Assembly: GCF_023502425.1 (NCBI RefSeq)
Contig: NZ_JAMFMA010000001.1
Coordinates: 868,001-932,000, forward strand
DNA: 64,000 bases
Reading direction: 5' to 3'
Source of the DNA: Flagellimonas spongiicola
GTDB lineage: Bacteria > Bacteroidota > Bacteroidia > Flavobacteriales > Flavobacteriaceae
Shown here: positions 35,694 through 44,160 of the stretch, in pieces
How positions within the stretch are numbered: the stretch's first letter is position 1
How the letters are laid out: every line of letters starts with the position of its first letter
Translations under genes and position numbers: made by a program
Notes under the pieces: generated by a model
Told to the model about the DNA's origin: nothing
Seen by the model: only the letters and a program-made list of their open reading frames with translations
Databases searched by the model: none

Positions 35694-36887
35694 ATGTTTA
35701 AAAAAATTGGTCCTGGTATTCTTGTCGCGGCCGCTTTTGTAGGCCCTGGAACCATCACCGTATGTACTTTGGCAGGGGTGAAGTTTGGTTACAGTCTGCT
35801 CTGGGCGGTACTGGTTTCCGTAATAGCTACCATTGTATTGCAGGAAATGGCGGGTAGAATAGGTGTATTTACCCAGAAAGGATTGATGGAAGTTGTTAAG
35901 GAAGAGATAGGCATGCCGTGGGCGAGAAATGGAGTTGTTGGTTTGGTATTGCTAGCCATTTTGGTGGGTAATGCAGCATATGAAGCTGGAAATATTGGTG
36001 GGGCAACCCTAGGTCTTGAAGGTCTGTTCGGAGAATCAACTTGGTCAAAATTTTATCCACTTTGCATTGGTTTGGTGGCTTTCGGTTTACTTTGGTTAAG
36101 TAGCTATAAAACCTTGGAGAAAGTTTTTGTTGGGCTAGTTGCCTTGATGGGAATATCGTTTTTGATTGCAGCATTCCAAACCAAACCATCGGGTCTGGAA
36201 ATTGTAAAAAACCTGTTTATACCAAACTTGCCAGAGCAAAGTCTATTTATGGTTATTGCCCTGGTTGGAACAACAGTAGTTCCCTACAACTTATTTCTGC
36301 ATGCATCATTGGTAAAAGAGAAATGGAATTCCAAAAACGATATGAAAACTGCAAAATGGGATACCATTATATCCATTGCTTTGGGTGGTGTGGTATCTAT
36401 GGCCATATTGATTACCGCCATATCCGCACCTTTAGACGAAGTAGGCAATGTGATGGATCTCGCGGTAGGCTTGGAGCCTTTGTTTGGCAAAAGTGCGGTT
36501 TACTTTATTGGATGCGGCCTTCTGGCAGCTGGGATAACTTCTGCAATAACGGCGCCTTTAGCTGCGGCCTTTGTTGCCAAAAGTTGTTTGGGATGGAATG
36601 GTGGAATGAAAGATAAGCGATTCCGATTGGTATGGATTACCATTTTGGCATTAGGGGTCATTTTTCTGTCTTTTGATATAAAGCCCATTCAAGTCATACA
36701 GTTTGCACAGGTCGCTAATGGTATGGTATTACCGATTATGGCTATTCTTTTGCTTTGGATTGTCAATCGGAAGGTTATGGGAAGTTTCCGAAATACTTTG
36801 GTTCAGAATATCCTTGGTTTAGCAATAGTTGCTTTTTCCGTGTTTTTGGGCGTAAAAAGTATAGTAAAAGTTTTAGGCCTTTTTTAA
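35694..36887 (+). CDS. Nramp-like transporter lacking the metal-binding motifs
   Basis: A 397-residue membrane protein with about eleven helices and the Nramp scaffold, starting at MFKKIGPGILVAAAFVGPG. An upstream ATG at 35634 would add 20 residues of no family likeness. Canonical Nramp helix 1 carries Asp-Pro-Gly-Asn and helix 6 has Met-Pro-His. Here the aligned positions are Gly-Pro-Gly-Thr (VGPGTITV) and Val-Pro-Tyr (TVVPYNLFLHASLV), so the Mn/Fe ligands Asp, Asn and Met are all replaced. It overlaps pxpA by one base and leads the 5-oxoprolinase operon, as B. subtilis YcsG sits beside YcsF. I infer a role in 5-oxoproline or a related substrate, not Mn uptake. Confidence 0.82.
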   Translation: MFKKIGPGILVAAAFVGPGTITVCTLAGVKFGYSLLWAVLVSVIATIVLQEMAGRIGVFTQKGLMEVVKEEIGMPWARNGVVGLVLLAILVGNAAYEAGNIGGATLGLEGLFGESTWSKFYPLCIGLVAFGLLWLSSYKTLEKVFVGLVALMGISFLIAAFQTKPSGLEIVKNLFIPNLPEQSLFMVIALVGTTVVPYNLFLHASLVKEKWNSKNDMKTAKWDTIISIALGGVVSMAILITAISAPLDEVGNVMDLAVGLEPLFGKSAVYFIGCGLLAAGITSAITAPLAAAFVAKSCLGWNGGMKDKRFRLVWITILALGVIFLSFDIKPIQVIQFAQVANGMVLPIMAILLLWIVNRKVMGSFRNTLVQNILGLAIVAFSVFLGVKSIVKVLGLF

Positions 36888-37630
36888 TGGAAAATTGGAA
36901 GATAGATATCAATTGTGATGTTGGGGAAGGCGTTGGTAACGAAGCGCAACTATTCCCATTGATTAGTTCTTGTAACGTTGCATGCGGTGGTCACGCCGGA
37001 GATACCAACAGCATGTTGGAAATCGTTCAATTAGCAAAAAAGCACAAAGTGAAGGTAGGAGCGCATCCTTCATATCCAGATAAAGAGAATTTTGGTAGGA
37101 CCGTATTGGACATCCCGGATCATGATTTGAGGGAGAGTATCAAAAGGCAGCTTGAAGATTTTGGTTCGGTTTTAAATCAATTGGGAGTTCATTGGCACCA
37201 TATCAAGGCGCATGGGGCATTGTACAACGAAACTGCAAAAAATACCGAGTTGGCAGAATTGCTTTTGGAAACCTTAAAAGATATAGGCGAAAAAGTACCG
37301 TTGTATGTTCCTTATGGTTCGGTTATCGCAAAACTAGCTGTGGAAAATGACTTTGAAATTCGCTATGAAGCCTTTGGTGACCGCAACTATAACGCTGACT
37401 TAAGCCTGGTGTCTAGAAAGCTTCCAAACGCTTTGATTCATAAACCGCAATCGGTATTGGAGCATGTGTTACCTATCATAAAAAGCAACAAAATTGTTAC
37501 ATCAAATGGCCAAGTTTCACCAATAGAGGCAGATACCCTTTGTATTCATGGAGATACTCCAGAAGCTTTTGAAATATTAACGTATCTTTCAAAACAATTG
37601 CCCAAGCATCAGGTAACCATTATAAAGTGA
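36887..37630 (+). CDS. pxpA: 5-oxoprolinase subunit A (LamB/YcsF family)
   Basis: A 247-residue subunit of the ATP-dependent enzyme that opens 5-oxoproline (pyroglutamate) to glutamate. The family start DINCDVGEGVGNEAQLFPL and the ACGGHAGD motif are intact. The start is the ATG at 36887, one base into the stop of the Nramp-like gene. Its stop overlaps the pxpB start (GTGA). The earlier in-frame ATG lies inside the transporter gene. Confidence 0.93.
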   Translation: MENWKIDINCDVGEGVGNEAQLFPLISSCNVACGGHAGDTNSMLEIVQLAKKHKVKVGAHPSYPDKENFGRTVLDIPDHDLRESIKRQLEDFGSVLNQLGVHWHHIKAHGALYNETAKNTELAELLLETLKDIGEKVPLYVPYGSVIAKLAVENDFEIRYEAFGDRNYNADLSLVSRKLPNALIHKPQSVLEHVLPIIKSNKIVTSNGQVSPIEADTLCIHGDTPEAFEILTYLSKQLPKHQVTIIK

Positions 37631-38361
37631 AAGAATTCCCCATCAACATTAAACCGTTTGGCCAAAGGGCAGTCCTTGTGGAATGGCCAAACGAGGTTAA
37701 CGAAAGCATTCTTAATGACATTCTTCGATTTGTGGACTGTTTTCAGCAGCTTGGATTACCGGGTTGGGAAATGTCCATTGCCTATAATTCCCTAACCATG
37801 GTCAGCGCCATGGAAGATATTGATTTTGACCTTATCGCGGAGCAAATTAAGGCATGTCATAATGAAGATGGAAGCCAACAACTTTCCAAAGAAAGGTATT
37901 TATGGAAAATCCCAGTTTGTTATGACGCAGAATTTGGTTTAGACCTAAACGAAACCGCACAAACACTGGCATTATCTGTTGATGAATTGATTGTACAGCA
38001 CACGTCATTTCAATATACAGTGTTTGGAATTGGGTTTCTACCGGGCTTTATGTATCTGGGAGGTTTACCGTCCAAATTGGAGATTCCAAGAAGAAAAGAA
38101 CCGCGATTGCATGTTGCTAGAGGATCGGTAGGATTGGCAGGTAAACAAACGGGGATTTATCCCCAAGATTCTCCAGGTGGTTGGAATATAATTGGCAGCA
38201 GTCCCATACCTATTTTTAATCCTGCATCTGAAAAACCATGTTTTGTGAGCGTTGGCGATAAAATTCAGTTCACGCAAATTTCCCGAGCGGAATATGATTT
38301 AAAACGAATTGAGGCCGAAGTGGGCATATTGAGACCCGAAAAACACAAACTGGATGCTTAA
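37627..38361 (+). CDS. pxpB: 5-oxoprolinase subunit B (KipI family)
   Basis: A 244-residue subunit with the KipI signature (PFGQRAVLVEWPNEV near the start, and FGIGFLPGFMYLGGLP, ARGSVGLAGKQTGIYPQDSPGGWN later). In Bacillus the relative KipI inhibits the sporulation kinase KinA, but here the pxpA-pxpB-pxpC order supports the 5-oxoprolinase role. It starts with GTG at 37627, overlapping pxpA by four bases, and overlaps pxpC by eight bases. Confidence 0.93.
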   Translation: MKEFPINIKPFGQRAVLVEWPNEVNESILNDILRFVDCFQQLGLPGWEMSIAYNSLTMVSAMEDIDFDLIAEQIKACHNEDGSQQLSKERYLWKIPVCYDAEFGLDLNETAQTLALSVDELIVQHTSFQYTVFGIGFLPGFMYLGGLPSKLEIPRRKEPRLHVARGSVGLAGKQTGIYPQDSPGGWNIIGSSPIPIFNPASEKPCFVSVGDKIQFTQISRAEYDLKRIEAEVGILRPEKHKLDA

Positions 38362-39193
38362 AATACTTAAATCTGGGTTTTTTACCACGGTCCAAGACCA
38401 TGGGCGATTTGGTTTCCGAAGTATTGGAGTACCAGTTTCGGGTGTTATGGATGACGATTCCTCCAGAATTGCCAACCAATTATTGGAAAACCAAACGGAC
38501 AGTGCAGTATTGGAAATCACAATGACTGGCCCCACGTTACTATTTGAAGCCTCCACTTATATTGCCTTAACGGGAGCATTCTTGTCACCAACCTTGAACA
38601 ATGAACCCATTGAGAACTATCAAGTTATTAAAGTAAATAAAGGGGATATCCTATCCTATGGCAAATTGCAAAACGGGCTTAGGTCTTACTTGGCGGTTAA
38701 AGGAGGATTTAAAACTCAAAAAGTGCTTGGGAGTTATTCGCAATACTATCCGGTAACAATGAAAAAATGTCTGAAGGACGGTGAAAGTGTGGACTTTGAA
38801 GAAACCTTGTTATTTAATCCAGCAATTTCTGGCTTAAAAATAGATTCTAAGGCAACAGAGACGGTTTTGAAAGTGCATAAAGGTCCAGAATTTGAGTTGT
38901 TATCCAATGAAGCAAAACAAAAGTTGTTCAATACACCTTTTTCTATTTCAGAAAAAAACAATCGAATGGCATACCAATTAGCCGAATTGATTGAGCCACA
39001 TAAAAATTCCATACTAACTTCGGGTACCATGCCCGGAACCATACAGTATACACCTGCAGGCAGATTAATAATTTTGATGAAGGATGGACAAACCACAGGA
39101 GGATACCCTAGAATACTGCAATTAAGTTCTGAATCTATTGGTGTTCTTTCCCAAAAGAGGTTTGGTGATCAAATTTCCTTTGAATTGATTTGA
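38354..39193 (+). CDS. pxpC: 5-oxoprolinase subunit C (KipA/biotin-dependent carboxylase-like)
   Basis: A 279-residue subunit beginning LKILKSGFFTTVQDHGRFGF and continuing GVPVSGVMDDDSSRIAN, the standard start of the family often called urea amidolyase-like or KipA. The C-terminal GTMPGTIQYTPAGRLIILMKDGQTTGGYPR is conserved. With PxpA and PxpB it completes the enzyme. There is no strong terminator after it: the next hairpin is the ilv attenuator 130 bases downstream, so some transcripts may run into the ilv leader. Confidence 0.93.
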   Translation: MLKILKSGFFTTVQDHGRFGFRSIGVPVSGVMDDDSSRIANQLLENQTDSAVLEITMTGPTLLFEASTYIALTGAFLSPTLNNEPIENYQVIKVNKGDILSYGKLQNGLRSYLAVKGGFKTQKVLGSYSQYYPVTMKKCLKDGESVDFEETLLFNPAISGLKIDSKATETVLKVHKGPEFELLSNEAKQKLFNTPFSISEKNNRMAYQLAELIEPHKNSILTSGTMPGTIQYTPAGRLIILMKDGQTTGGYPRILQLSSESIGVLSQKRFGDQISFELI

Positions 39194-39245
39194 AAAAAAA
39201 TCAAAACTTTTCGGATTTGAATTTAAAATTTTGTACTCTTGAACT

Positions 39246-39302
39246 GTGAAAGCATTTAACCGAATCATAAGCGTCGTCATTATTATTCCAGCAATGGAGT
39301 GA
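39246..39302 (+). CDS. ilv leader peptide (18 codons)
   Basis: Starts with GTG and reads MKAFNRIISVVIIIPAME, then TGA at 39300-39302. Seven of 18 codons are Ile or Val: Ile-Ile, then Val-Val-Ile-Ile-Ile. No Leu codon is present. An in-frame TGA six bases upstream fixes the start. The frame lies directly before a perfect terminator and the ilvD operon, which is the arrangement of ribosome-mediated attenuation controlled by Ile- and Val-tRNA charging. Peptide function is the stalling itself. Confidence 0.8.
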   Translation: MKAFNRIISVVIIIPAME

Positions 39303-39343
39303 TACAGACCTGCTATTGATTCAATAAAAAAGCCTGTATCATT
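39298..39343 (+). promoter_or_regulatory. ilv antiterminator stem
   Basis: AGTGATACAG (39298-39307) can pair with CTGTATCATT (39334-39343), ten pairs with one G-U. The 5' arm overlaps the leader stop codon and the 3' arm is the left arm of the terminator, so the two structures exclude each other. A ribosome stalled on the Ile/Val codons would free the 5' arm and permit readthrough. A ribosome at the stop codon would cover it. Confidence 0.75.
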
Positions 39344-39363
39344 AAAAGATACAGGCTTTTTTT
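39326..39363 (+). terminator. ilv attenuator terminator
   Basis: GCCTGTATC and GATACAGGC pair perfectly around a seven-base ATTAAAA loop, flanked by an A-run on the left and a run of seven T on the right. It lies 24 bases after the leader stop codon and 190 bases before ilvD. The remaining stretch 39364-39554 contains no other recognisable element. Confidence 0.9.
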
Positions 39364-39554
39364 ATGCTCGTAAAAAGAAATGAATATGGTATTTTAAAAC
39401 GACTTAAAAGATTGATATACAGTAAAATAGATGAGTATTAATTTAAATGGATTTAGAAGGTGTAAAACTGTTAAAAATATAGGGTATCTGAAACATCTAT
39501 CTTTGGATGATAGAGTAAATTCAACAGGATTCCGCTTTTGAAAGAAATATAACA

Positions 39555-41234
39555 ATGGAATTGAACAAACATAGTAAGAACGTTACCCAAAACCCCTCAC
39601 AACCAGCATCGCAGGCCATGTTATATGCAACTGGTTTAAAGGAGGAAGACATGAAAAAGGCTCAAGTGGCAATTGGAAGCACCGGTTACGATGGTAACCC
39701 ATGTAATATGCACTTGAACAGTATTGCACAAGAAATTAAAAGCCATGTCAACAAGACGGGGCAGGTAGGACTGACCTTTGGTACTATTGGTGTATCCGAT
39801 GGTATTTCCATGGGAACTCCTGGAATGAAGTATTCGTTGGCCTCTAGGGATATTATTGCAGATTCTATGGAAACTGTAATGAACGGAATGTCTTACGATG
39901 CTTTGATTGGCGTAGTTGGATGCGATAAAAACATGCCAGGTGCAATTATTGCCATGTTAAGACTTAACAGGCCATCCATTATGGTGTATGGGGGTAGTGT
40001 TGCTTCTGGAAAATATAACGGAAGAAAGTTGAATATTGTTTCCGCATTTGAAGCCTTGGGGCAAAAAATAGCTGGGGAAATTGATGAAGCGGAATACAAG
40101 GAAATTATCAAACGAGCTATTCCTGGGGCCGGCGCTTGTGGTGGCATGTATACTGCAAATACCATGGCATCTTCCATAGAATGTATGGGAATGGCATTGC
40201 CCTACAATTCTTCCATTCCTGCAGTAAATCCAAATAAACTTTCTGAAGCAGAGCGTACCGCATTGGCAATAAAAAATCTGCTGGAACTGGATTTGAAGCC
40301 AAAAGATATTGTAACTAAAAAATCAATAGAAAATGCGATAACATTGGTAAATGCACTAGGTGGTTCTACTAATGCTGTATTGCACTACCTAGCTATTGCC
40401 TATGCCGCAGATATTGAATTTACTCTGGAAGATTTTCAAAGGATTAGCGATAGGACTCCTTTAATCGGTGATTTGAAACCATCAGGAAAGTATCTGATGG
40501 AAGATGTACATGGCATTGGGGGAACTCCAAAAATAATGAAGTATTTATTGGAACAGGGCTTCTTGCATGGTGACTGTATGACCGTAACCGGTAAGACCTT
40601 GGCTGAAAACCTTGAAGATGTTGAAGCCATGGAATTTGAAGAGCAAGACTTGCTTTATTCTGTAGATAAAGCATTGAAATCCTCAGGAAATTTACAGATT
40701 CTTAAAGGAAATTTAGCGGAAGAAGGTGCTGTGGCCAAGATATCGGGTAAAGAAGGATTGAAATTTGAAGGCAAGGCCGTGGTATACGACAGCGAACCTG
40801 AGGCCAACGATGGTATTTCAAACGGAGAAGTGGAAAAAGGCGATGTTGTGGTAATTCGTTATGTGGGACCAAAAGGAGGACCCGGCATGCCAGAAATGCT
40901 TAAACCTACATCAATGATAATGGGAGCTGGTCTTGGAAAATCGGTAGCACTGATTACGGATGGCCGTTTTTCAGGAGGCACACATGGTTTTGTGGTAGGT
41001 CACGTAACCCCTGAAGCTCAAGTAGGCGGCGCCATTGCCTTGGTAGAAACCGGAGATATTATCACGATAAATGCTCTGGATAACTCCATTACCTTGAATA
41101 TTTCAGATGAGGAAATGGAAACAAGAAGATCTAAATGGCAAGCCCCACCATTAAAATTTACCAAAGGAATATTATACAAGTACGCAAGATCTGTTGCATC
41201 TGCATCAGAGGGTTGTGTAACCGATAAGTATTAA
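39555..41234 (+). CDS. ilvD: Dihydroxy-acid dehydratase
   Basis: A 559-residue Fe-S enzyme that dehydrates 2,3-dihydroxyisovalerate and 2,3-dihydroxy-3-methylvalerate, the penultimate step of valine and isoleucine synthesis. The three cluster-ligand Cys are Cys50 (DGNPCNMH), Cys123 (GCDKNMPGA) and Cys195 ([10 protein letters not shown]). The ATG follows the 39.2-39.4 kb attenuator and opens the operon, which continues ilvB, methyltransferase, ilvN, ilvC, ilvA with gaps of at most 56 bases. Confidence 0.96.
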   Translation: MELNKHSKNVTQNPSQPASQAMLYATGLKEEDMKKAQVAIGSTGYDGNPCNMHLNSIAQEIKSHVNKTGQVGLTFGTIGVSDGISMGTPGMKYSLASRDIIADSMETVMNGMSYDALIGVVGCDKNMPGAIIAMLRLNRPSIMVYGGSVASGKYNGRKLNIVSAFEALGQKIAGEIDEAEYKEIIKRAIPGAGACGGMYTANTMASSIECMGMALPYNSSIPAVNPNKLSEAERTALAIKNLLELDLKPKDIVTKKSIENAITLVNALGGSTNAVLHYLAIAYAADIEFTLEDFQRISDRTPLIGDLKPSGKYLMEDVHGIGGTPKIMKYLLEQGFLHGDCMTVTGKTLAENLEDVEAMEFEEQDLLYSVDKALKSSGNLQILKGNLAEEGAVAKISGKEGLKFEGKAVVYDSEPEANDGISNGEVEKGDVVVIRYVGPKGGPGMPEMLKPTSMIMGAGLGKSVALITDGRFSGGTHGFVVGHVTPEAQVGGAIALVETGDIITINALDNSITLNISDEEMETRRSKWQAPPLKFTKGILYKYARSVASASEGCVTDKY

Positions 41235-41290
41235 AGGATTAATTCATTCCCATTTTGATAATGGGAATCTCATCAATTAAAGTTGAGCGT

Positions 41291-43024
41291 ATGAATACCG
41301 AGACACTAAGAAAAGAAGAACGTAAAACAAGCAAGACCATTAGAATTAGTGGAGCAGAAGCAATTATACATTGCTTGTTGGCCGAAGGGGTGGATTTAAT
41401 CTATGGTTACCCTGGCGGTGCTATCATGCCCGTTTATGATGAGCTTTACAAATTCCAAGATAAATTGACCCATATCCTGACACGTCATGAGCAAGGTGCA
41501 ACACATGCAGCTCAAGGCTATGCACGGGTAAGTGGCAAGGTAGGTGTGGCAATGGCAACCTCTGGACCAGGCGCAACCAACTTGGTAACCGGTTTGGCAG
41601 ATGCACAAATCGACTCTACCCCAATGGTATGCATTACGGGACAGGTGCCGAGGCATTTGTTGGGTTCTGACGCGTTTCAGGAGACAGATATTGTTGGAAT
41701 TTCAACCCCAGTGACCAAATGGAATTATCAAGTTACCAATGCTAGCGAGATTCCTGAAATATTAGCGAAGGCATTTTATATTGCAAGGTCAGGAAGACCA
41801 GGCCCCGTGTTGGTTGATATTACCAAAAATGCCCAATTCGATGAATTGGATTTCAGCTATGAAAAATGTACGGGCGTTAGAAGTTACAAGCCAGTTCCAG
41901 AGCCAGATTTAAAGTCTATTGAGGCCGCAGCGGAATTGATTAACAATGCCAAAAAGCCATACATTGTCTTTGGTCAAGGTGTGATTTTGGGAGAAGCCGA
42001 AGAACAATTGAAAGCCTTGGTTGAAAAAGCTGGTATTCCTGCAGCTTGGACCATCCTAGGTTTATCAGCAATGGATACGGAGCATCCATTGAATGTTGGA
42101 ATGGTGGGCATGCATGGAAATTATGGGCCAAATGTCCTTACCAATGAATGTGATGTTTTGATTGCGATTGGGATGCGTTTTGATGATCGGGTAACAGGAA
42201 GTCTGGACACCTATGCCAAACAAGCCAAGGTAATCCACTTTGAAATAGACCCGGCAGAAATCAATAAAAATGTGTCCGCAGATGTTGCAGTACTGGGGGA
42301 TGCCAAGCGTACCTTGGAACTAATCTTACCACTCATTACTAAAAATGAGCACAAAGAATGGCGTGCAGAGTTTGCTAAAAAGTATCAGATAGAATATGAT
42401 ACAGTAATCAAAAAAGATATTGAACCCACTAAAGAAGGGCTCACAATGGGAGAGGTTATTGAACAGATCAATAAGGCTTCCGGACATAAGGCAGTGGTCG
42501 TAACAGATGTGGGTCAACATCAAATGATTGCGTGCCGTTATGCAAAATTCAAAGAGTCAAAGAGTAATATTACCTCCGGAGGTCTTGGGACCATGGGATT
42601 TGCGCTTCCCGCGGCAATCGGGGCCAAAATGGGGGCAATGGACCGTGAAGTAGTAGCTATTATAGGGGATGGTGGTTATCAGATGACCATTCAGGAATTA
42701 GGTGTGATCTTTCAACATAATGTCCCAGTTAAGATTGTAGTGCTCAATAATGATCATCTTGGAATGGTTCGTCAATGGCAGGAACTCTTTTTTGAAAGTA
42801 GGTATGCATCTACAGTAATGACCAATCCGGATTTTGTGAAAATCGCTGAGGGATATCATATCAAATCGCGTAGGGTAGTGGAGCGTTCGGATTTAAAGGA
42901 TGCAGTAGTGGAAATGATTGCTTCCAAAGACCCATATTTCTTGGAAGTACGCGTGGAGAAGGAAGACAACGTTTTCCCTATGATTCCATCCGGAGCTTCA
43001 GTTTCAGATATACGATTGAAATAA
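41291..43024 (+). CDS. ilvB: Acetolactate synthase large subunit
   Basis: A 577-residue ThDP enzyme that condenses pyruvate with pyruvate or 2-oxobutyrate. Visible are GYPGGAIMPVYDELY, the catalytic-Glu stretch RHEQGATHAAQGYAR, and the ThDP/Mg motif GDGGYQMTIQEL with NNDHLGMVRQWQ. I chose the ATG at 41291. A start at 41255 would add 12 residues in the short intergenic gap that lack conservation. Its regulatory subunit gene ilvN is not adjacent: a methyltransferase gene lies between. Confidence 0.95.
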   Translation: MNTETLRKEERKTSKTIRISGAEAIIHCLLAEGVDLIYGYPGGAIMPVYDELYKFQDKLTHILTRHEQGATHAAQGYARVSGKVGVAMATSGPGATNLVTGLADAQIDSTPMVCITGQVPRHLLGSDAFQETDIVGISTPVTKWNYQVTNASEIPEILAKAFYIARSGRPGPVLVDITKNAQFDELDFSYEKCTGVRSYKPVPEPDLKSIEAAAELINNAKKPYIVFGQGVILGEAEEQLKALVEKAGIPAAWTILGLSAMDTEHPLNVGMVGMHGNYGPNVLTNECDVLIAIGMRFDDRVTGSLDTYAKQAKVIHFEIDPAEINKNVSADVAVLGDAKRTLELILPLITKNEHKEWRAEFAKKYQIEYDTVIKKDIEPTKEGLTMGEVIEQINKASGHKAVVVTDVGQHQMIACRYAKFKESKSNITSGGLGTMGFALPAAIGAKMGAMDREVVAIIGDGGYQMTIQELGVIFQHNVPVKIVVLNNDHLGMVRQWQELFFESRYASTVMTNPDFVKIAEGYHIKSRRVVERSDLKDAVVEMIASKDPYFLEVRVEKEDNVFPMIPSGASVSDIRLK

Positions 43025-43025
43025 A

Positions 43026-43604
43026 ATGAATCAAGCCATCATTAGGGACATGCCAGCATTGTATCCGGAATTATTGGATAAGTCTTCGGAAATAGGTTTC
43101 CAGATGCCTTCTGACCAATATATTGGAACATTGTTGAAGACATTGGTGGCTTCCAAGCCGGTTGGTAATTTTTTGGAACTGGGTACAGGAATAGGACTTT
43201 CATTGTCTTGGATGCTGGATGGGATGGACAATGCTTCCAAACTCACAAGTATTGATAATGATGGCAGTCTTATAGCAATTGCCAAGGAATTTTTTGCGAC
43301 CGAAGAGCGGCTTCGCCTAGAATGTCAAGATGGGACAACTTGGATCAAACAAAACCAGCATAAAAAGTTTGATTTGATTTTTGCGGATGCTTGGCCAGGT
43401 AAATATGATTTGTTGGATGAAACCTTGGGAATGTTGAAATCAGGTGGGTTTTATGTAATCGATGACATGAATCCTCAGTCAAATTGGCCAGATGGACATG
43501 CGGACAAAGCTACTGCCTTGATTACGGAATTAGATAACAGAAAAGATATTAAACTAACAAAAATGGATTGGTCAACGGGAGTAATCGTTGCAGTCAAACT
43601 ATAA
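43026..43604 (+). CDS. SAM-dependent O-methyltransferase-like protein inside the ilv operon
   Basis: A 192-residue class I methyltransferase. The SAM motif is NFLELGTGIGLSLSWML, followed by the acidic loop LTSIDND and a FDLIFADAWPGKYDLLDETLGMLKSGGFYVIDDM stretch like the caffeoyl-CoA/catechol O-methyltransferase family. The substrate is unknown. It starts one base after the ilvB stop and ends five bases before ilvN, so it is transcribed with, and placed between, the two subunits of acetolactate synthase. A role linked to branched-chain amino acids cannot be read from the sequence. Confidence 0.85.
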   Translation: MNQAIIRDMPALYPELLDKSSEIGFQMPSDQYIGTLLKTLVASKPVGNFLELGTGIGLSLSWMLDGMDNASKLTSIDNDGSLIAIAKEFFATEERLRLECQDGTTWIKQNQHKKFDLIFADAWPGKYDLLDETLGMLKSGGFYVIDDMNPQSNWPDGHADKATALITELDNRKDIKLTKMDWSTGVIVAVKL

Positions 43605-43609
43605 TAGAC

Positions 43610-44137
43610 ATGGAAAGACAGTGGTATACCATCTCGGTGTATTCGGAAAACAACGTAGGGTTGTTAAATAGAATATCAGGAATATTCTTAAAGAGACACA
43701 TCAATATTGAAAGTTTAAATGTCTCTAAATCAGAGATTGAGCATGTTTCTAAATTTACTATTGTAATCTACTCTACGGAGGATTGGGCCCGCAAGATAGT
43801 GGGACAGATCGAGAAACAGATTGAAGTGATCAAAGCATTCTATCATACGGATGATGAAACCATCTATCAAGAATCTGCGATCTTTAAAATTGCATCCCAC
43901 TTACTTTTTGATGAGCGTCAAATTCAGAATATCATCAAGGAAAGCAATTCTCAGATTGTAACTGTTTCCAGAGATTTCTTTGTTTTGGCAAAAACGGGTC
44001 GTAGGCATGAAATTGATGAGATGCACGACGCTTTGGAACCCTTTGGCATTATGCAGTTTGTTCGATCTGGAAGAATTGCGGTCACAAAGGCTACAATGCC
44101 TATTACAAACATATTAGAAGAATTTCATAATCAATAA
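43610..44137 (+). CDS. ilvN: Acetolactate synthase small (regulatory) subunit
   Basis: A 175-residue ACT-domain protein (YTISVYSENNVGLLNRISGIFLKR at the start, ESLNVSKSEIEHVSKFTIV next) with the C-terminal half typical of IlvN/IlvH long forms (VTVSRDFFVLAKTGRRHEID). It binds valine and confers feedback inhibition on IlvB. The ATG at 43610 gives the canonical ACT start. An earlier in-frame start at 43568 lies inside the methyltransferase gene. Gap to ilvC is 23 bases. Confidence 0.93.
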   Translation: MERQWYTISVYSENNVGLLNRISGIFLKRHINIESLNVSKSEIEHVSKFTIVIYSTEDWARKIVGQIEKQIEVIKAFYHTDDETIYQESAIFKIASHLLFDERQIQNIIKESNSQIVTVSRDFFVLAKTGRRHEIDEMHDALEPFGIMQFVRSGRIAVTKATMPITNILEEFHNQ

Positions 44138-44160
44138 ATAGCACTAAATAGAAACCAAAA

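Noticed and set aside
39211..39233. A promoter for the ilv leader from TTTG and AAATTTTG boxes.
   Set aside because: The boxes are only six bases apart and the -7 box has a mismatch, so a promoter cannot be assigned with confidence.
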